A stretch of 64,000 nucleotides of DNA from NCBI RefSeq assembly GCF_003255815.1, contig NC_037680.1, forward strand, positions 10,434,564-10,498,563, read 5' to 3'. The notes below the pieces were generated by a model that did not search any database, had not been told where the DNA came from, and saw nothing but the letters and a program-made list of their open reading frames with translations. The position numbers and the translations under genes are program-made. This document shows positions 21,658 to 33,908 of this stretch, one piece after another (within the stretch, counting starts at the first letter, position 1; the number at the start of each line of letters is the position of its first letter). Source of the stretch: Theropithecus gelada (Eukaryota; Chordata; Mammalia; Primates; Cercopithecidae).

Positions 21658-23295
21658 GGAAAGCAAATTCACAGCAACAATTTCCAGAAAACATTGTTGG
21701 AGGCCTTGGATCTAATTTTGCCTGAAACAGGCACTTATTCCTGTGCTTTCAGTTCTATGAGCTAATACATTATTCTTTTTCCTCTTAAGATGGTCTGGGT
21801 TGTTATTACTTGCAACCAAGTGTCTGGAAGAATATAGCCTCCAAGAGAGTGCAGAGAATGTTGATTTCTCTTTCTCCCTAGTGTATTATTCACAGTACCT
21901 GCAAAAGTCTCTACCAACTTCACTTAAACTTTTCTTCTTGGAGGTAAACACACATGGTTTTTTGCTATGCTGTGCCTCAAAACTCTGTCCCCAGGGTCAT
22001 ATTTCTATATATCAGGTGATGCCAGGCTTCACATGCTTAAGTATGGATTGGGCAGCCTCCTTATTGAATGTTAACCAACATCTCTCCCTGTGTCCTCTCC
22101 AAGGCCTCTGCTCTCCAGTTCTGGCTCCTTTTCTCACCATACGGTGACCCCAGACAAGCTCTAACATTAAGGATGTCATGCTCCGAGTCTATATGACCCG
22201 CTCTATGGTGACAGCATGAATGAAGGCTGAGGATGACCAGAGGGGACAGCTTCTTCCCTGATCCTAGTTTCCAGTAATGTTTTTTCCAGACTCAGATTCC
22301 CAGAATCTCACCTCTGGATAGCCTGTCGGATGTAGCCTAATCTTTATAAGCTGAGAGTCAAAGGAGCCCTTACCATCTTTTTATCAGGAATGAGAGAGGT
22401 TGTCGGGTGCTATATTAGACCTTACCTGGCCTCATCATCTCTCTCACTGCTGACATCTGGGGCCCAGTCTGATTGCTCCATTTTTTTCCTCTTAGAGTTC
22501 CATCCTCCAGGGTCATCAGAGCCCATTTATTCAAGGGAATGGGGTGACTCTTCTGCTTCCTGTTCATGCTTCCTGACTGCTCCCAGGCAAACTAGCATCT
22601 GAATTGCTAGGCATACCATTGCTATATGCTAATAGGAGACACCTCTTTCCCACAACCAGAGCAAAATGAGAGGTGTTTTCACTTCATTGGGTCTTCAAAT
22701 TTTGTGCAAGAAATGATCCACTTGGGTTTGGGCAGTACCTTCTCTAAACTTATGGCCTATAGAGTCCCAACTAGATAATTCTCTGAGGTGCAAGGAGTCC
22801 TGCCTGTATTGACTAGCACAGCTTATGCAGGGTCTCCACCTTGACCTTGGATGGTTCGGCATCCTCCTCCTCACCATCAGAAGGGATCTTCCTCTTCAAG
22901 CCAAGTCTGGGGTTGAAGATTGCAGCAAGTGCTTTATTGTGGGACACACACAATCGTGTGTTGGAGGCTCTTAAGTGTATAGCGCTCAGTAGTACAACCA
23001 CCACCCTCGATATTGAAGCAGAGACTTTTAATCTACCTTCTGGAAAGTGTTGGGCATCTGAACTGCACATCCTGGAGACCTGAGGCATTTGGCCCCCAAC
23101 AACAAAGCACTGTTCAATCTGAGGACATGAATGAGTTAAACATGGGTCTCTGTGACATTCTCTCCATCAGCCCTCTCTTTCCACCTTGATCCCTGCCTGT
23201 GTGGTCCTTGAACCAGGGATGAATTTTTCTCTTCTTGCTGTTGCAGGAGCATTCTCTGAGACCAGTCTCAGCTTTTGTTAAGAAAGAGCTTTGTG
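21658..23295. other. Mostly unique; possible old repeat at 21700-21840
   Basis: 'ttcctgtgctttcagttcta' and 'gttattacttgcaaccaagt' at 21735-21825 resemble the 3' end of an unassigned mammalian LTR. The rest shows no recognised family. A protein-like minus frame at 22813-23088 is listed separately. Confidence 0.4.
22813..23088 (-). pseudogene. Unidentified protein-like frame, possible processed-pseudogene remnant
   Basis: A 91-codon minus-strand frame outside any recognised repeat. Its C-terminal third has a basic cluster (LGLKRK) followed by an acidic run (DGEEEDAEP), a composition more like a nuclear protein tail than random frames nearby. I do not recognise the parent. There is no poly-A tail or target-site duplication that I can see, and no second exon or splice signal was established. 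Chance is a real alternative. Confidence 0.2.
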
Positions 23296-23584
23296 GGCCG
23301 GACGCGGTGGCTCACGCCTGTAATCCCAGCACTTTGGGAGGCGGAGGCTGGTGGATCACGAGGTCAGGAGATCGAGACCATCCTCGCTAACACGGTGAAC
23401 CCCCGTCTGTATTAAAAATACAGAAAATTAGCCGGGCATGGTGGCATATGCTGTAGTCCCAGCTGAGGCAGGAGAATCGCTTGAACCCGGGAGGTGGAGG
23501 TTACAGTGAGCCAAGATGGCACCACTGCACTCCAGCCTGGGCAACAGAGCAAGACTCTGTCTCAAAAAAAAAAAAAAAAAAAAA
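23296..23584 (+). mobile_element. AluY/S, sense
   Basis: 'ggccggacgcggtggctcac' start and a poly-A tail of more than 20. Bracketed by the perfect duplication 'aaagagctttg' (23283-23293 and 23585-23595). One of only two sense Alus in the window. Confidence 0.93.
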
Positions 23585-23841
23585 AAAGAGCTTTGCAAAA
23601 TGCCATTGACAAATCCAATTCCTGATTGAGGACATGAGTCTGAGCTCTAGTGGGACTCCCTGGCAGCATTTGGTCTTGACCAACACCTCTAAAATAAATG
23701 CACGCTAAAGTCTGACATCACTTTATAAGAATGAAGCCATCCTTTTCAGAAATACTGTGTGGAAAGTAACTTGCAAATCAAACTCCACAATGCCTGGGAG
23801 GGAAGTCTGAATGGAAGATCAGATTAAAAGAGGGTCAGTGA

Positions 23842-24577
23842 CACATGTACCCTAGAACTTAAAGTATAATAATAATTAAAAAAAAAAAAAGAAAAAAAAA
23901 AAAAAGGAAAGCAGGGGTTTCGGGTGCCTGTGAACAGGAGGGTCTTCCCTCCATCTCAGCTGGCTTCACTGAAGCAGGAGGAGGCACAGTGAGAAGGACT
24001 CCCACGATGGGAAGATTGAACGGGATGTTTTGTTCTCTGCTTCTCACCTTAAGTGAGTGGGCTGGAAGGAGAAGTCAACAGGGGCAGCCCAAGCTACCGG
24101 CAGGTCCTCGCTCTGAAGGTAGCAGGATCCCTCTCCCTGGAGTCCACATTCCACTCCCACCCCCTGCAATCCATTGTCCCACAGTAGCCTCAGGGATCAT
24201 CTTAAAATGATAAAACTAAACATCTATTGAAATAAAAATAAATAAATAATTTTTAAATGCTAAAACTATAAAAATGGAGAACAGATTCATTGTCAGAGGT
24301 TAGGGAGGAGGAAGGGAGAAGGGAATCAGGTGTGGGAATAAGAGACAACATGAGGGACCCTGGTTATGATGGAAATGTTCTGTATCTCAACTGTATCAAT
24401 GTCAATATCTTAGTTGTCATGTTATACTATAGTTGCAAGTATAGTTGTTATATACTTAGTTGCAAGATATTGCCATTGGGGGAAACTGGGTAAGGGGCAC
24501 AAAAATCTCTCTGTGTTATTCTTCACAACTGCGTGTGAATCTAAAACTACTCAAAATTAAAAATTGAATTAAAAAGA
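23842..24577 (+). mobile_element. 5'-truncated L1 with probable 3' transduction
   Basis: A perfect 16-bp duplication, 'aaaagagggtcagtga', lies at 23826-23841 and 24578-24593. The insert begins with the last 40 or so bases of a primate L1 3' UTR ('tagaacttaaagtataataa') and a poly-A tract (23879-23905). About 670 bp of non-L1P sequence then follows, ending in a second A-rich tail at 24558-24577. The second half of that cargo (about 24270-24577) resembles an older L1M 3' end ('gatggaaatgttctgtatct'), which could have supplied the downstream polyadenylation site. The target reads 'agatt/aaaag', the reverse of the L1 endonuclease motif TTTT/AA. Confidence 0.8.
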
Positions 24578-24689
24578 AAAAGAGGGTCAGTGAGTCCTAG
24601 AAAGAAGGAATCCTGCATGGGAGGCCATATTCTTTAGTAGGGCTTGATAATAGTGAGGGAGGACACAACTTTTTCTCTGCCCTCTTAAT

Positions 24690-25215
24690 GTCGTGACTGA
24701 GATCTATGAATTAAGCTGACAAAAGACAGATTAATAATGGAAAATCATTTCAATTGTATTTGACGTTAATATTTGTATGTGGCACAGGAAAGGGGCCTTC
24801 ATAGAAAAATAAGTGAAAACCTCAAGGAAGTGGTGAGACTTGGGGGCTTATGATACCAGCATAACAAAGGGCAATACATTGTGGGGAAGTGACTAGACAA
24901 AGAAAAGGAATTTGGGCTTCTATGGCTGGTAAATTGAGGGGGAAAAAAACTAGGAAATATATGGGAGAAATGAATGGACAATAAGCGTTATTTCCATAAG
25001 GTTTATTTGTGCAGACTTATGTCAGAGTTGACTTCTCATCTCCAGTGATAAGAATGTTTTCTTCTTCCTAGTATTGGAAAGACAGATTTTTCACAGAAAA
25101 TTTATACACTGCTTTTAGGCAGAAAGGAGGAGGGCAGAGAGCCCTTCCTGCATTGGCTGTTTCTTAATTGCCTTCACCCGAAAATGGCATATTGGGGGCT
25201 GGCATGTTCTAATCT
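24690..25215. repeat. Unnamed interspersed repeat (copy 1)
   Basis: Shares order and short strings with 59450-59980: 'caaaagacagattaataatg' here and 'caaaagacagattagcaaga' there. Right ends also correspond ('aatggcatattgggggctgg' and 'cataatatggggtggcacat'). Probably an old LTR-type element; the family is not assigned. Confidence 0.4.
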
Positions 25216-26382
25216 TCAGTTCCAAGAATAGCATCCTGATACCTACCATGAAACAAGCTATGGGAAAAACCTTTGTGTGGCCTGAAAGTTCTGTTATACT
25301 GGATCCCAAAACCCCAAAATACTTAAGATGCTGTGCATCCTTCCTAAGTGAGTTAGAAAGGATACAATAACTAGGTGGGTTTTCCTTTCCAACAGGCATT
25401 GTTGAAACTCTGAGACTAGTGACACAGCTCTGCCCCCTTGACTGGGGCAGAGGTCCAAGCCAGTGTGGGTGGCAGCCTGCTTGCAGAGAGGAACAAGGCT
25501 GCAGAGTGGTGCCTCCACAGCGACACAGACTCAGGGTGAGAGGCAGCCCAGGCTCACTCTTGGTACATGTAAGACACATCCTGGTGATTCTCAGGAATGT
25601 GTGGAGCAGAGCAGAAAAACTGTGAGAACTGAAATTCTTGACTGGGCAAATGGATGCTAAGGCCTAGGGAGTTTTGGGTGTCAATATTCGTGTGATCGCA
25701 TTCGGCTCACCCTGGGGAGGCTAAGGAGCATCCGGTCTCACTGTCTTACGGTGTGGGGAGGGTGTCTTGTGAGGAAGCTGTTAATTTTCCACAAAGTGTG
25801 AATTTGCACAAGTCTAAGATGCAAATCATTTCTCTCCCTGCCTTTCTGCTCTGCATCATTCTCAGTGCCCAGTCACTGGAGGGAGGGTGGAAGGAGTGGG
25901 AAAGAACTGCTGAGCTCGGTTGCTCTTGGGAGGGGCCTGCCACAGTCAAGTTAGGGAACCTCTACCAGGACTCTCCAGCCACAGGCGACAATAGACTTTT
26001 GGAAGTGTTTGGTAGCAGAGCATTTAAGGAACCAGCAAGGAGAAGGACCCTGCAGTAAATGTCTGGAGTGTTCTAATTTATTTCTCTAAAAGCCCCAAAG
26101 CCCCCATTACTAACTTCTCTACCAAGGTCTAAAAGACTTCTATTAAAATGCAAATGGATTTGCTAAAGACTTTCCATTAAGCCATTACTAACAATTAATG
26201 CCTTAGCTGCCCCTCCTTTTTTTAGGTACGAATAGGGTAGGGAGCTGGGACATCAGGCAGCTAAATTTTGATGGGAGAGGGTGAGAACCTGATCTACTCA
26301 CTGCATGGGTGGCGCTAGGCGCATAGACACATCACAGGAGCTGGCATGAGAGCCTAACTTTGGAGAAAGGAAAGAGAATGGA
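25216..26382. other. No gene seen; apparently unique
   Basis: About 1.2 kb. Open frames up to 154 codons at 25115-25625 on both strands overlap each other and lack any recognised domain. No promoter or splice structure could be supported. Confidence 0.4.
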
Positions 26383-26562
26383 TTTTTTTTTCTTTTCCTT
26401 TTTTTGAGAAACGGTCTTGTTCTGTTGCCCAGGCTGAAGTGCAGTGGCACGATCATAGCTCATTGCAGCCTCAAACTCCTGAGCTCAAATGATTCTCCCG
26501 CCTCCTGCCTCATCCTTGCAAGTAGCTGGGACTAGGAGTACACACCACCATGCAGGACTTAA

Positions 26563-26602
<40 letters not shown>

Positions 26603-26722
26603 TGAAGAGGCAGAGTCTTGCTGTGTTGCCCAGGCTGGTCTTGAACTCCTGGCCTCAAGTCACTTTCTCACCTCGGCATCCCAAAGCGCTGGGATTTACA
26701 GGCATGAGCCCCTACACCTACC
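26383..26722 (-). mobile_element. AluJ with internal microsatellite
   Basis: AluJ-like monomers ('cagcctcaaactcctgagct' and 'tcttgaactcctggcctc') joined by an expanded middle A-region. Confidence 0.88.
26562..26603. repeat. (ATT)n microsatellite in the Alu middle linker
   Basis: About 14 ATT units grown from the Alu inter-monomer A-rich region. Likely length-polymorphic. Confidence 0.9.
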
Positions 26723-27054
26723 TGAGACATGGAAAAGAGACGAAGAGAGCCCTTCAGACCAATTTGAAGTTTTCAGTTTTACCTGTGGTTGAAATTACCC
26801 GTATTACTTAGCACCAGCCTTTCTCAAGGCATTACTGACCCACTCGGAATCACACTTTCCCTTTGGAAATAGCCATTTTCAAGAGCATTGGAGGTGCAAG
26901 CCACACACGACCAAGCTCTCTGTCCAAGAAAAGACCACCCCCACCATCCTCGCCCCCGACACCTTCTTTTGGAGCCTTCAGATTAATGAGCTTTGTTTGG
27001 ACACTTCTCAGATGGGTTTCTTGGCTGCCCCAGCCAGCCTCCCTAACTGCATCA

Positions 27055-27362
27055 TCTGTTTGTTTGTTTGTTTGTTTGTTTGAGACGGAGTCTCGCTCTG
27101 TCGCCCAGGCTGGAGTGCAGTGGCCGGATCTCAGCTCACTGCAAGCTCCACCTCCCGGGTTCACGCCATTCTCCTGCCTCAGCCTCCCGAGTAGCTGGGG
27201 CTACAGGTGCCCGCCACCGGGCCCGGCTAATTTTTTTGTATTTTTAGTAGAGACGGGGTTTCACCGTGTTAGCCAGGATGGTCTCGATCTCCTGACCTCG
27301 TGATCCGCCTGCCTCGGTCTCCCAAAGTGCTGGGATTACAGGCATGAGTCACCGCGCCCGGC
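27055..27362 (-). mobile_element. AluY with (TTTG)n tail
   Basis: Bracketed by 'ccctaactgc' (27041-27050 and 27363-27372). The tail is (TTTG)n at 27057-27081. 'gtggccggatctcagctcac' ties it to the cercopithecoid AluY lineage. Confidence 0.92.
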
Positions 27363-27372
27363 CCCTAACTGC

Positions 27373-30300
27373 GTGATTTTTAGCTTTAAGCATCTCTTTC
27401 TTCTGGAGGACCTTCACATAGAGCCTCTGGCCTGCTAACCAATTGCTGCAGGCACTGTATTGTAGACACACTTCACTTTATAAACAATTAATATGAGACG
27501 TGTTGGCCTTTCAGCCTGGAATTATTTTCAGACTCAAATCTTATAAATGTAGACTCCCCTTTGAGTTTCCTGAGCCCCCTAAGTGGTTTCCATGCAGATT
27601 CATGTCACCTAATGGCCATCGCTGGAACTGCAGGGTATATTTGTCAAAAGTGCTGTTTAATCATTGGGGTAATTTTGAGTGTTTCTACGGCTGGCTGATT
27701 TCTGGAACAAAAGTCCAGTATGTTTCAGACATTCCTAGCTGACATCTTTTTTTTTTTTCTGATTTCAAGACATCTAAATTGATCCTCCAATTGCCTCTTA
27801 ATTTTACAGAGGCATATAAAATGTTTCATGCTTAAAGCTGGCATATTAATTTTACATCAAATTTATAATAGGGTTATTATGCACTATATAACATTTTAGA
27901 GAACAGTGGAGTCCCTTGGATGATCAATATGTTAGGTTCATTTATGACAGTTTTATAGGGACAGAAGCATAATTTTGTGCTTTACTATTGTAGACATTTA
28001 TCGTTATTTCATTGTAGATTGCTGGTCATGTCTGTAATTTACTCGATGCCAGTTTCTTGGCCAGTGCTCCACCCTCACTTCCTTTCCTTTACATTAGACT
28101 CTCCTGAATCTGGATGAATCTTGCTTTCTAGTGTTAAGGTGAAATTAGGGGCTTCCTAAATCATCAGTCCAAACTGGAATTGCTTGAAATATGTGAGTGT
28201 GAGTACGTTTTAGATAATGGAACCCAAGAAGCCAATGGTTTTGCAGCCTCCTCAGTATTGTAGAGCATGAACAGATCCTTAAAATGCATCTCAACACCCA
28301 GCCTTGGAAATTCATCTCTGTGCCCAGAGTTGCAGGCAGGGAGAAGGCTGTGGCTCATCCAGACTGCCCCTTCTGGGTTGGTGGCACAGGCCTCTGCATC
28401 TGCTGCCTTACCGTACCTGTGCTTCTTTTGTTTTATTTGGCTTAGCTTTACCTATTCTTATTCGTAACAGCTGGTGGGTGTGTGCTTGTAAGAAGGAACA
28501 AACAAGCAGGCTTGGCTGAAACCTTAAAATGAAAATAAATCCATTACCAAATGTGGGCTGTTCTCTGTTTTGCTTCTGACTTATTTTCTCATCATATGAC
28601 CTCAACAGGGATCCATTTTTATAAGACGGGGGCAGTGAGAATCCTTTGTTCATCCCTGAATCAGGTTGAGTCTTGAAGCTTGCTGGAAATATTGATGCCA
28701 TCACTGAACATGTTAGTCCTGGGATTTCGTGGCAGCCGGTAACAGATATGAAATGTTGGAAGCTCTCTGGATACGAAATTAGGGATTGATGTTTAGCAGG
28801 GCAGAAGAGCGCCAAAATAGGTCCTTCTTTTCCTTGAAGATTGTTTTGACACAAGGTGATTTTTATGGTGCCAGAAACCACATGCTAGGCTGTAATTGAA
28901 CATAATTATTGCTCTGCGTGTTGCAAAGTGCTGGACTTGAGGCATCCTACAGAATCCCATTAATATCTTGATTGGACTCTAAAAAATAGTGCCCCCCACA
29001 GGGCCAGAGAGAGCTGTACTTTATCTGTCTGGTCTTTAAATGAAGAAGTCACTGGCTGTCCAGTTGGTCAATGTTTCCCCCAACTCTGGGGCCTTCATCC
29101 GTAATCCAGGACTCCACTGTCAACACACTTGCTTAGAATTCTGCTACGGTATCACGTCAGCCTTGCAATATTTCCACATAGGAAAACGGAAATGGACAAT
29201 GGAAGAACTCATATGAATAATTCAAATACACACCTTAAATATGCCCAGAGTACAAAATAAGCCATTTGTAATTATCGGGTTATTTCAAGTGAGAGATTTG
29301 AAAAAAGGCTAAATTATTTGGATAATTGCCTTTTCCTTCTGATTCGACATGTATAATGACCCAAACTTCAGCTATGTTACCTAGAAGCTCTCAGGGATGC
29401 AGGATTCTGTCTCTTTCCCCAACATTATATAGTAGCTTATGTGTGGGAATGTGACTGTCCACTCCTAAATATCCTCCAAGCTTAGGTATATTTTCCAAAA
29501 GCAACTTAAGCGTGCTACAATTGTTTCAATTGTTCGTTGTTAAAATATCTTTCCAAAATGTTTGTGTCTGATGTCCTGCGTTCATAACTACGATTTGTGG
29601 AGCAGAAGTTAATTTTTGCTGATTAAATTTGTCCAGCCCTTCCAGGATCTTTGTCTTGATCATTAAATCTCACTGTTCAGTCTGTCATTGTGAATGGAAA
29701 TGGAAACTGGGATGAATGTTAACTGTACTCAGGAATTTTTTGGAAGAGGCATGTTTTAAACGATCAAGGCTAGATATTAGATTTTGTTTTCTCTTGACTT
29801 CTCTTTTCTCTTAATAGAAGCCATGCCAAATATCTAGTTAACTGAAGGTTTCTATTATGTACATTCCAGTGAACTTACATGTTGACAAATTTTAGGTGGT
29901 CTAGAAAAGTCAAATGGCTGTTGTGGCTCCAGTGTCTTCTTCTATACCAGGGAATTTCCTGTGACTTTCTCAGGAAGTCTCACTTCTTACTACCTCTGGT
30001 AGAGATTGGGGAGGAATTTCTTCTTGCCCACTTGCAAAGATGCCAGCCATGTCTGCCATGCTATGGATTCAATAGGCTACCAAATCATTTTCATGGAAAA
30101 CATATTTGGAGTTCCAGCTCTGAATTTGAAAAACTGGGAACGCATCTCTGTCCCAGCTTCTCCATGGGGATAGCAAGAGAAGATTCCAGTGTTTTCCCCA
30201 TCATCCATGCCCCACCCCCATGCCCCACCTTGCATATTGCAGGACTCTACGTGTACTGGTTGATCATATCATGAAGGAGGCTGCTAGTCTCTTTATTTAG

Positions 30301-30385
30301 TGTCCAAGTCTACTTCCGCTGTAAATATATGTGCTAGAAATCTTTTCCTCTAGCATATTATTGGTGTTTAACACTACTTGTGGTG
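27373..30385. other. 3-kb block with no recognised repeat or gene
   Basis: No Alu, L1, LTR or MIR pattern could be recognised, unlike nearly everything around it. AT-rich homeodomain-like cores are frequent, but no exon with splice sites could be established. Open frames up to 157 codons (28408-28881 minus, 29879-30274 plus) have no domain features. Confidence 0.5.
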
Positions 30386-30394
30386 ACTTTTATT

Positions 30395-30697
30395 TATTTA
30401 TTTATTTTGAGATGGAGTCTCGCTCTGTCGCCCAGGCTGGAGTGCAGTGGCATCATCTCGGCTCACTGCAACCTCCACCTCCCAGGTTCAAGTGATTCTC
30501 CTGCCTCAGTCTCCTGAGTAGCTGGGACTACAGGTGTGCACCACCATGTCCATCTAATTTATTTTTGTATTTTTAGTAGAGATGGGGTTTCACCATGTTG
30601 GCCAGGCTACTCTCAAACTCCTGACCTCTAGTGACCCGCCTGCCTCAGCCTCCCAAAGTGTTGAGGTTATAGGCGTGAGTCACTGCTCCCGGCCTCA
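30395..30697 (-). mobile_element. AluS with target-site duplication
   Basis: Bracketed by 'acttttatt' (30386-30394 and 30698-30706). (TTTA)n tail on the plus-strand left side. Confidence 0.9.
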
Positions 30698-30843
30698 ACT
30701 TTTATTATATAGGAGTTTCAAAATATTATGAAATCTGATTAATCAAAATTCTGCTTCATTCTCCAAGATTCTTGGTTCTGTTCCTTCTTTAGGAAAGACT
30801 AACCCAAACTCAGATAATTAAGAGAAGGAATAAAAATTCTTTC

Positions 30844-31420
30844 TGTCTGTATTTGTTTTCTATTGCTATTTCTATTTCATAACCAATTGCCACCACAAAT
30901 TCAGCAGATTAAAACAAACATGCACTTATTACTCACAGTTTCCCTGGACCAGTATTCTGAGCACAGCCCGGGTCTTCTGTGCAGTGTCTTACAGGGCTCC
31001 AATCCAGGTATTGGCTGGGGCTGGGGTCTCATGTGAGGCTTGGGATCCTCTTCCAAGCTCCCTTGGCAGAATTCCTTTCCTCGCTCATGGTGGAACTCAT
31101 GGTGTTTGCTTCTTCAAGGCCAGCAGGAGTGTCTTTGAGGCTTTAAGTCTCTCACCTCTAGATCCTCTTCTAAGTGTTCGCCTGATTAGATTACGCCTTC
31201 CAGGGTAATTTTGCTTTTGATCATCTGAAAGTCACTGATTAGTGATCTTAATTACATCTGTAAAAATGCTTTTGTATTTTCCATTTAACACAACGTCATC
31301 ATAGCAATGACAATCATCATACTCACAGCTCCCAGTCATACTCAAGGAGAGGAGATAATGTAGGTCTTGCACACCAGGAGTTGGGAATCTTGAGGTTTGT
31401 CTTAGAATTCTGCTACCACA
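30844..31420 (-). mobile_element. MaLR-like LTR, antisense
   Basis: Begins 'tgtctgtatttgttttctat' and ends 'agaattctgctaccaca', TG...CA over 577 bp, with 'cactgattagtgatcttaat' internally. The order resembles old MLT1-type LTRs; the subfamily is not assigned. Confidence 0.55.
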
Positions 31421-32194
31421 CTGCTTTTAAACAGCACTGTTTTAAAAAAATTGCTTTATAAAGAAGGCTGAGAATTTTAATAATTATAGGCGAAGTCAAG
31501 TAGGTACAAGAGTTTCTATTGTAACATGATAAAGTTTTTGTGAAAACCCTCATATTCTGCAAAAGGACACACTAAAAATCCCAGGGTTATGGGAAAATGA
31601 AAGTTAAGGAAAGACCACTCAAAACCTAAGCTACTTTGTAACCAGAGCACTAAAAAGACAATAAGAATGCTAACAAAGCTACTAGCACGGTTTAAAAGAC
31701 AGTTTAAATGCTCAATAAATAATGATATATTGTAGCATATATAGAATTCTACCTAACAGAGAAACAACTGAGTGTAGCTTAATGGTTGAGGAATGAGAAA
31801 AGATGGAGACTGCTAAGTGCAGCAATAATGGAAAACGTGCAAAGAGCAGGGAAGCCTCACCATGGGCATGTTACTAAACTAAGCCCAGAGAAAAATATAC
31901 AGTGAAGAAGCACTGCATGTAGAATTGTGTCCCTTTGCAGATTGTACATTCAGCTGTTTTAGCATATGTTGTGGTCAGTTGCTGTTCGTTAGTTGCAAAA
32001 ACTTTAATTTCTTGGAAACCCTTGAATATGAACATGACTCCACATTAGACTGACCTGATTCTTTTATTTACCAATAGCGTATGAGCTAATTTGTATTACA
32101 GAAACTCATGTTGTACCCAAAGAGATTGCACATAATTAAAATTTCTATTGTTATAACACTATATATTGAATAGTCTATCATTTCTTCTCCAGGT
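31421..32194. other. No gene seen
   Basis: About 770 bp of AT-rich, apparently unique sequence. Confidence 0.45.
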
Positions 32195-32201
32195 AGTTAT
32201 T

Positions 32202-32503
32202 TTTATTTATTTTTTTTTTTGAGATGGAGTCCCACTCTGTTGCCCAGTTTGGAGTGCAGTGGTGTGATCTTGGCTCACTGCAACCTCTGCCTCTTGGGTT
32301 CAAGTGATTCTCCTGCCTCAGCCCCTCCAATAGCTGGGATTATAGGCGCCCGCCACCATGCCCAGCTAAGTTTTGTATTTTTAGTAGAGACGGGGTTTTG
32401 TCATGTTGGCCAGGCTGGTCTCCAACGCCTGACCTCAGGTGATCCACCCACCTCAGCCTCCCAAAGTACTGGGATTACAGGCATGAGTCATCGTGCCCGG
32501 CCC
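32202..32503 (-). mobile_element. AluS with target-site duplication
   Basis: Bracketed by 'agttatt' (32195-32201 and 32504-32510). Full length with a poly-T head. Confidence 0.9.
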
Positions 32504-32510
32504 AGTTATT

Positions 32511-33741
32511 GTTTTTAATTTGGCTTTTATTCTATCAAAGTGTACATACACATAGTCAAATAGTTTTACAAGACTTGTTACAAATGATAGCACTCCTGTG
32601 TATCCACCACCATTTTCCTGCTCCCTGGGGCAACCATTTCAACGATTTTAGTTGATTCTTTTGGTATCTATCTCCATATCTCCACATGCTTATACTGCTG
32701 TTTCTTTTTCTTTTTTCTTTTTCTTTTTCCCAGTTTGAGCCAGTATCTATTGACTCTCTATTAGAGAAGATGAAGATTTAGGCCATGTTCACTCTTCTGT
32801 CAGGTACCTAAAACCCCCTCACCACTCATTGTTCTATCCTCGCGAAAGAATTCTATTGCTTTTGTTTGGGGTCCATGTAGTATTGGCGTTGGTACTGCTA
32901 TAGAAATGCAAATCATAACCGCCGGTGAAGTTGCCAGTGGTTATTTTTTCTTTCTTGCCCAACATCTGTATCACCTAGAATTATTATAAATAACTTAATT
33001 TTGTTTTATTTCCATGTACATATGAATACAACCCTAAACTTTCCTCCAGGTAGGTAAATCTCTGGTGTACTATTTTTTTTTTTTTTGGTCCCATGTTTCG
33101 TGTGTTTAAAGCCGGCTTTGTCCATTAAAGGAGAAGAGGCTGTGGATCAAATTAAGCAATTGATGTCAGTCTTTTCGCATTGAACTCTTATGACTGACTA
33201 GGTGATACTTTGTATGGTTCATGTATGTTTATTTAATCACAGTCACTTTTTTCCAACACACATTTGAAGTAACTGGCTATTTAATTATCACAAACTTAGC
33301 GTTTAGTGGGATTTACCCTATGTAAAAATCACAAAGAAATGACTACGGTAGAAGCTACAGGAGATGGTAATATTCCCAGGACGCTGGGAAGTTAGTACCA
33401 CCCTCCCATTTCCCAATTTCCTATTTTGTCCTTGTGTTTAACCCATTTCAAAAAACCCACTGGTTGCAGAGAGGGGAGAAATGTTTGTCCAAGGCCACAA
33501 GGTAGATGGAAGCAAGAGGTGATGAAGAATAGTAAACTCTGGCCCACCTGCCAAATCTATCTGGGAGCCTGTTTTTGTACTGCCAGAGAACTAAGAAGGG
33601 TTTCTACATTTTTAAAAGATTGCAGAAAACAAAACAAAAGCAAAACCCTCCAAATGAAGACACGCCCTATGTGCTCACAAAGCCTGAAATATTTACTACT
33701 TCCTTGACCCTTTACAGAAAAAGTTTGTTGACTCCTACTTC
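32511..33741. other. No gene seen; possible old LINE at 32520-32830
   Basis: 'tgtgtatccaccaccatttt' followed by 'tttcctgctccctggggcaa' resembles an ancient LINE 3' region that I cannot name. A polypyrimidine tract lies at 32701-32733 and a T run at 33071-33084. The rest is unclassified. Confidence 0.4.
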
Positions 33742-33908
33742 AGAGCTCAGGCTCTAGAATCAGACAGACCTGGGTTTGGATTCTAGTGAGACCTAGGCAA
33801 ATTTGAGCCTCAGTTTCCTCATCTGTAAAATGGGATTGATGTGAGGATTGAATGAAGTTGGGTTGCAGAGTCCTCCTCACAGAGCCTGCTAAGTGCTCAA
33901 CATAGAAG
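33742..33908 (+). repeat. MIR SINE
   Basis: Well-preserved core: 'gagcctcagtttcctcatct' then 'gtaaaatgggattgatgtga' and 'gctaagtgctcaacatag'. Confidence 0.8.

Noticed and set aside
25115..25660. 154-codon minus frame with overlapping plus frames
   Set aside because: No family recognised and no supporting gene structure.
28408..28881. 157-codon minus frame
   Set aside because: No domain, signal or composition bias; overlapped by other frames. Not supported as an exon without splice or conservation data.
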